NCBI RefSeq assembly: GCF_037126465.1
Contig: NC_088203.1
Coordinates: 82,894,668-82,958,667 of the forward strand
From: Ornithodoros turicata
Lineage: Eukaryota > Arthropoda > Arachnida > Ixodida > Argasidae
DNA length: 64,000 nt
Direction: 5' to 3'
Position numbers and translations under genes: made by a program. The stretch's first letter is position 1. The number at the start of each line of letters is the position of its first letter. Below, piece by piece: positions 57,419 to 64,000 of this stretch. Under the pieces are notes generated by a model. The model ran no database searches. It was not told the origin of the DNA and saw nothing but the letters and a program-made list of their open reading frames with translations.

Positions 57419-59754
57419 CTGGGGAGGGGAGAGGGAAGATTTATTAATAAAGCATGTACAGTAACTTTGCTGAAACATACACTACTGAAGGGACTTCCAA
57501 CAAGATTTCACACATGCAGGGCAACGGGCAGATGCAATGGTGAGGCAAGACTGACAGCTGCAGATTGGGGGAACAAGGCCTGAAAGTCCGCGATTTGGTC
57601 CAAAATCCTGGCCACCGTATGACATTCTCGTGGTGGCACTAGGACATACAGCTACCTTGCATAAAGTTGGTGGAAACGAGAACAGGCTTGTTCTCTCATT
57701 TTGATATCACAGTGCTTGTAGACACACAAGCAAAATGTAATAGTATCAGTACAATAATGGAATAGTAAAATGGTGTGCAACAAGATGATGAAAAGAACAG
57801 TCAGCCCCATCTACCAGCGAGGCTCTAGAAGGATTTTACTACAGTTGAGACATTGCTGCTAGCCTCATAATGGTTACCCCGCATGAAAGCTACCTCTTCA
57901 GACACTGAGAAGGGACAAGGCACAGGCTCTCCAGACAATTTTCTAACCAGAGCATTCTAACCAACTGAGGCAGGCTGACCTGCCTCATTATTGCATCTGC
58001 CCATCCAGTCGAACCGATGAACCAGAAATGCACAAAAAATGAATTCACCCGAGGAACCAAAACGAGGGAGACATATTCAGTAATTCAGTACACAGAGAGA
58101 AAGAATACACACAACGTCAGTCTACCGGAAACAAAAATACGACAAAGCACTCACATTTAAAATTCAAAAGCACACATGTAACTAATAAGCTACTAAGTAC
58201 TGGGCATTTCAGCCAGCCGTGTCATGGGACACAAGCACTTTCCACTTTTCATAAATGTGCACAACAATGTGCCCACACATCAGCCATAAATACACAACTT
58301 CTGTCTTCTGCATCTCAGAAAAACCAGACTCCCCGTCAAGACTTCCTCCACTATTCTTTTGCAACACCTTGTGGGGGTTATTTATACAGCTGCCTATACG
58401 AATAGAGCTTGTTCAGATCATCTTACGGAATATAAACAGATTTGCAAGAGGGAGTTAGTTACAGGTAATCTAAACCATTGGTACCACAGCAGCAAAGGAC
58501 TGCTCCGCATCTTTATCAGCAGCACAACAGCGAGGGTAGGCAGGGGCGCATAATCGGTGAAGAAACATTGAGTGGAGATTGCTATCGTCCAGATTCCATT
58601 AGTCTTTGGACTTTGCAAACATACCCCTGCCAAAATTTAGCATAGCACACTGACAAATCTTGAAGTTGCTGAAGCACTAAGCTCATACATAGTACTTTGA
58701 AAACAGTACTGCTTTTGTAGCATGGCCATGCTTCATTTTCTGCATCATAAAATATGGATCAATTATAATCATTTTTAGAATATTTTATTTGCAAAAAATT
58801 AAATTTTAAAGGCGCACAAAATGTGGATTACGTCGACATGCAAAGTACTAAAAACAGAGAACACAAACGGAGGTACGGAAAATAGCCCTGAAACCAACAC
58901 CACTTAACACCCCAAAAAGAAGTAAAACATGGAAATACAAATGACAAAAGTCAAGCACTAAAAACTCAGTCGAGTCACACTACCTTTTGATACTGCTTTT
59001 TCTGAAGCGATCTGATATGCACGTACACTGGTAGTATGCATGTAACCTATGACCAAGGTTTAACTGAACAACCAAAGGATGCAATATTGCAATGCTCAAG
59101 ATATCAAAGAGGCTAGGAATACGGTACATATATATCTGTAATTAACCGAATATTTCAATAACAGTGTTGTGTTTCTGGTAGCCTACTGGAACATCAACAT
59201 TTAAGAAAATCAAATCATGTACAAAGTTAGCTTTCATGGAAGTTTTAAAGGACACAACTTTGTCCATGACACTTTACTATCGGTACTCTTTAGGAGCACT
59301 AAAAACATGCATGTTGTTAAAAAAGAGACATTCAAAAGAGCACACTTCTTGTTAATCGACACCATGGCACCATGCAAGTGATCAAAGCAAACAATGAATC
59401 TGCTTCAAATCACTTCTACACACAATGGAATGTATTCACTACCAGGAACGCTAGAGCAAGCAATCTCAACACCAACTCCTAAAACTAAGAAATCTCGACA
59501 GTTCACCTAGTTCTCAATGCCCTAAACATCATTAAAATACACAACAAGAACACAGGTTGACAGCTACTGAGGCATATTACAAAAAGATATCACACAATTC
59601 CATCAATGCTTTAAAAACTAGGCAGCCGTGCATGGCCCACTTTAGTGAAAACCACAGTATGGACAAAGCATATGGCGTCTTGAATTCCAGGTTCCCAGTT
59701 TTAGTACGTATACGATACGGCTGCTTGGATAAAACAACAGACAATCAAGATACA
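57419..59754. other. No gene seen
   Basis: A-rich and AT-rich intron-like sequence, with no recognisable exon. Confidence 0.45.
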
Positions 59755-60141
59755 CAGTCAAACCTCGTCACAGCTAAACGCGATACAACGAAATTTGCGG
59801 TACGACAAAATAATTGACGTTCCCCGTCAGGCTTCCATAGGGGGCAAGGCATTTTAACTCCCGCTAGAACGAGAGAGTTTTATTTTGCATCTTGATACAA
59901 CCAAAGAAAAGTTCCCAATACAGAATTTACTCCATCCCTACCATGCTCAAAGAAAAAAAAAAAAAAAAAAATGTAATAAGAAATAAAAAAGCAAAAGGCA
60001 TGGTCTGCTTTTTGCAGGGCTTTTCTACTCTGTATCTCTCCTCAACCATCCTTTTCGGCAAGGCAAAAGATCGTCGACAGCAGTGACTGCGACTGATTGG
60101 GATTGTGTTGCCTGCAATTCCATTATATCGAGGTTCAACTG
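59755..60141. mobile_element. TA-flanked MITE, CAGTCAAACCTCG ends
   Basis: CAGTCAAACCTCGTCAC at 59755 pairs with ATCGAGGTTCAACTG ending near 60141. An A20 run lies at about 59950. The ends resemble 37827-38002 and the Tigger-like ends at 52923. Confidence 0.65.
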
Positions 60142-60901
60142 TATCACATAGCTACGGCGTTCGAATATGGCTTACGTAAGTGTGAGGCTTCAAATACATC
60201 TCACAGTGAACAGAAACTTGTGTCAGGCTCATAAAGTTGCACGAAAATCTAGAAAACAGGAAAAAAATTGAACAAATTATGGGTTTTTATATCGTGAAGA
60301 AATTTGCTTGTTCACTGTGGATAAGTGATAGGCACTGGCAAGATAAACCACGCCTGCAACATAAACAGACAAGGCAAGGTCTGTCATGTCGGGATGCACT
60401 GCACATTATTGTCTGTTCTTATCCAGCAACCGAAACATATGTTAGTAACTGATTAATCTATTCAGCACTTTGAGCAATAGATACAAAAGTAACCTAAAAA
60501 TTCATGTCTTGCGCAGAAAAGCGCTATCCTTATAAAATGGAAGCAAAACTTCATGTCTCGATGTCTCAAGAGATTGCTTCTCGGCCAGTCAGGCAACATT
60601 TTCTTGACGTTCTGGTTCTTGACTTTCACACACTGTCTGTTCCACTTTTGTCAAAACCTGAGATTCAGCAGTCATGCACACTGAAAGAAGATGAGAAGCA
60701 GTTTACCGTCATGTTCAATGGGCTCACCACATTCAACGCACAGTAATGGAAGGACCTAGGGTTGGGACGGCTGCACGTTTCCACAACCCACACTTTGTAA
60801 CAACGAGTTAGGAGCATCCTTTCGATCATGTGACCCTGTTCTAGTTGGTCGTTGTACAGGTTCGCTAACGCCACTGCTCTAGTAAACCTCGACTCACCAC
60901 T
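60142..60901. other. No supported gene
   Basis: Just 3' of the 60.9 kb exon a minus frame (60665-60874) with several Cys and His is open, but no metal-binding spacing is recognised. It is likely 3' untranslated sequence. Confidence 0.4.
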
Positions 60902-61329
60902 TCAATCACCGCTGCCATCTTCGCTTCCCTTCTGCTTCGTCTTGGGATCAACGTTGAGGTGATGCACGCAGCGGATGTGCCGTTTCACATCATCCGGCCA
61001 ATTGAACTGTTTCGGACACAGGAAGCAAGGAAACTTTCTTCTCACAGGCCAGTGCAGCAACTGGTGCCTCTTGAAGTTTGCCTTGTTGGCAAAGCTGTGC
61101 ATGCATATCGGACAGACGATCCGCTTCAACAGTAAGGCGTCATCAGAGTCGGCAGGGGACTTGGGAGTGTCGTTTTTAAGCAACACCTTTCGATGCAAGG
61201 GAGGTGGCGAGGGGGAGACCTGCGTGACGGCTACCCTCCTGAACAGTACTTGGCCTCCGTCTTCCTCAACCTCTACCTCTTCACCTTCGCTGCTTTCTTC
61301 TTCAAAGTCTTCCACCTCGTCGTAATCGT
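60902..61329 (-). CDS. Variable terminal exon with acidic lead and two C2H2 fingers (60.9 kb)
   Basis: The acceptor AAAAAACTTCCAG ends at 61330; entry is phase 1. The first ~30 residues are strongly acidic (DYDEVEDFEEESSEGEEVEV), a possible activation or interaction segment. A Ser/Pro linker (VSPSPPPLHRKVL) follows. Finger 1 is CPIC-x12-H-x3-H with SFANKANFKRHQLLH, the linker WPVRRKFP, and finger 2 CFLC-x12-H-x4-H with QFNWPDDVKRHIRCVHH. It ends KQKGSEDGSGD and a stop: 142 codons including the stop. QFNWPD parallels RFNWAD of the 57.1 kb exon, suggesting a duplicated pair. Confidence 0.9.
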
Positions 61330-62615
61330 CTGGAAGTTTTTTATTTTTCGTTAGTTACAACCTTTTGCACTTCGGAAACAACGGTAGAGATAATCAAGTG
61401 GTAAATAACCTGAGGTAGCTTTACAGATACATTGAAAGGTGTCGTGGTACAATGCATTAATAGAAGGCACTTCATGTAACAAGTTTTGGATGACATCTCA
61501 AATACCTAGCATGTGATGAGCTTAACACTTCAACTGGAGAGGCCTAGAGACAGTGTGACAGGATGCTAAATGAGATTGCATATATCAGTGACAAAAATAC
61601 CGCAGGTACCACTGGGCTTCATGATCAAGGGCAGCCACCCTTGGCGTCAGAATTTTTCAAACTAGCCAGGGAGCAAAAGAAAATGCATATATACGCCTCC
61701 AGGAAATCCAGGAGAGCATACCACAGCCTGGAACTGTGGAAACTTTGTTCTCAGAAGGAGAAGAAAGTCCTCAAACCTAATTTCTCCTCTCTGCTCATAG
61801 ACAGAGAGGTGTCAAGGATGCTTAAACATAAAGTAAAGAGCTGTGCTCTCTTTCCCATAACAATAAGTGGCACTGTGTGCACCAGGAGCACTGAAATTTC
61901 TTGGAATTTTCGAAATTGTCAGAAGTGTCTCACAAAAAACAGTTAGAGAACTGACTGGAAAAATGCCAGATGTAAAACTGATAGCCCACAAAGGGTGTCT
62001 GCCCTGCTTTGCACCGAAGATTTGTGTACAGGTAGACATGGAACAGTCAGTATCAGCATCCAGTAAAAATGCTCACAGGAAATATATATATAGCGGAGGA
62101 CATGTGACTCAGGAGAAGACTTGCAATTCAACCATCTAGATAACTGTACCACAGATGTGACATTTCGATCAACATACACTGCAGGAAAACACATCTTGCT
62201 TCGTACACATCCTGGAGAAATAAACCAAATATTTTCTTCATATTATAGATCTCACCTCGTGATGCCCTGCTCATTAGTTGCTAACAATCTTGTTGCATTT
62301 ACAACCAGAAGAATCAAACACTTGTGCTATGAAGAGCACCACAAGCGCTACGCGCTGAAAAAAAAATTACTGCAGCTCGAGGTTTGCACATTTTATACCA
62401 TCTCCTCTACGAAACAACATGCAAAGGCAAATTAAGTGTTCGTGAAACTTTCTCAATTCAAGAACTTCTTTATACTAAATTGGAATCAATGAAGGTTCAC
62501 TGAAACGAACTCCAAACTAAGTCATGAAACGTTACACATAAAACATGCACACCCCTATATGTGTCAACTGGGATTGCAAGTCTCATATTAATGCTGGAAG
62601 AGCTAAGAAAAAAAC
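61330..62615. other. No supported gene
   Basis: Plus frames at 61563-61946 and 62121-62435 are open but unrecognised. Confidence 0.4.
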
Positions 62616-63208
62616 TAGAGATGAGACGAATCCAGAATGTCCTGAATCCGAATCCGAATCCAAGGAAGGTTCTGCGAATCCACGAATCTTTCGAATCCTT
62701 TCTTTAAAAAGACCTTAAAAAGCCAGGAAAAAAAAGAAAAGAAACCTTTACTGAAAAGTGCTTTGAAGCAGAATACGATACATTTGTTTAATGAAAAACA
62801 AATTAAATACTAGTTCAGTTTCGGGAGAAAATTTACCCATATAGTTCTTAGACGTAATTTATTTAACATGTTGTTCATTGACCACAAGAAATACATAGAT
62901 TCTCAAGTCTGAATCATTTCCATAAAACTAAGGAACAATCAAAGGCAAAACCATGTTACTTTTAAACTTGTAATGTAAGAGTTCCTGCCTGAACTCTCAG
63001 TCCAAAGCAATGTAAACAAACAAACAAGAAAACACCCGTCGGTCAACGAGGCTTTCGGCGGACTCTGGGGGCGCAAACTTGAAAAAGAAACAAACAATCG
63101 TGGTTGGTGGATTAAATAGATTCGATTCGCCGTTTTGGGCACTGGGATTCGGATTCCCAAATCTCGAATCCCTGCCTAGGATTCGAGGATTCGGTTGACG
63201 CATCTCTA
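62616..63208. mobile_element. GGATTCG-rich MITE-like element, right copy
   Basis: TAGAGATGAGACGAATCC at 62616 pairs with GGATTCGGTTGACGCATCTCTA ending at 63208. The copy at 383-868 is in the opposite orientation and shares most of the interior. Confidence 0.75.
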
Positions 63209-63414
63209 AAAAAAACCCAAACTAGGACGGTAATTATGTATCACAAGAGCAGCCAAACCGGTGCAAAGAATATCATACATTCGTTCAAAGTGCAGAGCTG
63301 TAATGCTATGAGTATTTGTGACAGTGCAAAATGCTGCAATATGCTAAATAATATGTAAATGCGTGTAAAATTAAAGAGTACGTATAAACAACACTGCATC
63401 ATACGAAACTGAGT

Positions 63415-63569
63415 TCACACGCTGAACATGCGTTCGACGAGAGCTTGTATTGTGCAGTAACCGTTGCACTTAGAAGCCTCCGGAAGCTTCGGGTTGTGAT
63501 GCTGACACAGCTGGTCGAAAAATTGTCTCTTATAATTATTTCTGTTTAACACAGACTTCACACAGTGAC
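63415..63569 (-). CDS. Candidate terminal exon with unusual Cys/His pattern
   Basis: A good acceptor (GCTTTTGTTACAG ending 63570) opens phase 1. The frame is HCVKSVLNRNNYKRQFFDQL, then CQHHNPKLPEASKCNGYC and TIQALVERMFSV with stop. The Cys/His residues (HC, CQHH, C-x3-C) suggest metal binding but not the C2H2 spacing. I recognise no family. The possible small exon at 63675-63699 ends in the matching phase. It may be a further variable exon or the end of a neighbouring gene to the right. Confidence 0.4.
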
Positions 63570-63674
63570 CTGTAACAAAAGCAGCATCTGTTACAGAGTA
63601 ATCTCTTTGAAATTCTTCGCCAAATTCTCACACACTTCACACTGAGTAAGGCAGCTACGAAGTAGGCTACTCAC

Positions 63675-63699
63675 CACTAGGCACTTTGTTCAGTGTGTG
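63675..63699 (-). CDS. Possible 25-base micro-exon
   Basis: It lies between acceptor TTACTACCACTTTAG (whose TAG would be an in-frame stop if not removed) and strong donor CTAGTG|GTGAGT. The frame HTLNKVPS enters in phase 0 and leaves in phase 1, fitting the exon at 63415-63569. Such short exons are hard to prove by eye. Confidence 0.25.
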
Positions 63700-64000
63700 C
63701 TAAAGTGGTAGTAAGTTAAAAATAAATAATAATTATTTTGATAAATCATGTATAAGGTCAATGTTACGCAAACTTAGTGCCTTAATACTGTGTGTTACTG
63801 GTAGATACTGACAATATAATCTCTCAGGTCAATGGGGCAACCAATATATCACCGTAGGAAACATCGTGAAAAATCCTGTGTGTACAACAATGTGTTGCTG
63901 GCCGAAACACAGCATATTTCATCCATCCACTGCACTTGTGGCTTTGAGATGAAGCTGCACTTGGAGATGCATGGCTGAAAGACCAAGATAGAACAAAATT
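63700..64000. other. No gene seen
   Basis: AT-rich sequence up to the window end. Confidence 0.4.

Noticed and set aside
63938..63976. Plus-strand CTCGFEMKLHLEMHG, resembling a short finger
   Set aside because: The Cys and His spacings are wrong for C2H2 and there is no clear acceptor phase.

Overview
The window is intron-rich, transposon-rich animal DNA, most likely from a tick or related chelicerate. I infer this from a tRNA-derived SINE followed by an RTE/CR1-like LINE repertoire, a Penelope-like element, and many short inverted-repeat elements with GAATATTCG, GGATTCG, TTTACCCGATT or TTCGGAGTTTATC cores. No sequence search was possible, so the species is not fixed. There are no bacterial-type operons, no rRNA and no CRISPR.

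The only convincing protein-coding content is a BTB/zinc-finger locus of the lola/tramtrack kind. Five minus-strand exons between 11.9 kb and 3.8 kb (11732-11902, 10519-10736, 9828-9961, 7296-7567, 3776-3965) join in frame into a 328-residue BTB plus linker 'common' region that ends one base into a codon (phase 1). A non-coding first exon ends at 12247, so this gene appears to have its own promoter near 12.3-12.4 kb.

Between 14 kb and 64 kb lies an array of separate terminal exons, each with a splice acceptor, a short open frame and its own stop. Seven minus-strand units encode pairs or triplets of C2H2 fingers (17.5, 20.1, 22.2, 29.3, 45/46, 57.1 and 60.9 kb). Two minus-strand exons (33.8 and 34.7 kb) encode a seven-ligand Cys/His domain like the cysteine-rich C-terminus of piggyBac transposases. 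A two-exon plus-strand unit at 14.2-14.6 kb encodes one C2H2 finger. Every one of these units starts in phase 1, exactly what the common-region donor at 3776 needs. There is also a decayed finger exon at 47.4-47.5 kb and several weaker candidates (16.6, 19.5, 33.3, 63.4 kb).

The layout is odd. In a normal BTB-ZF gene the alternative finger exons lie 3' of the BTB exons. Here, on the same strand, they all lie 5' of it, and one unit is on the opposite strand. Either a second BTB head lies beyond 64 kb and owns the array, or the assembly is rearranged, or the fingers are joined by trans-splicing, as is known for Drosophila mod(mdg4), whose variable exons lie on both strands, and for lola.

The remaining sequence is introns and intergenic DNA filled with mobile elements: a Penelope-like retroelement (26.3-27.7 kb) with inverted terminal copies, four LINE remnants (11, 31, 37, 51 kb), a SINE (52.5 kb), a Tigger-like relic (52.9-53.9 kb), and about twenty inverted-repeat (MITE-like) elements, some nested inside others.
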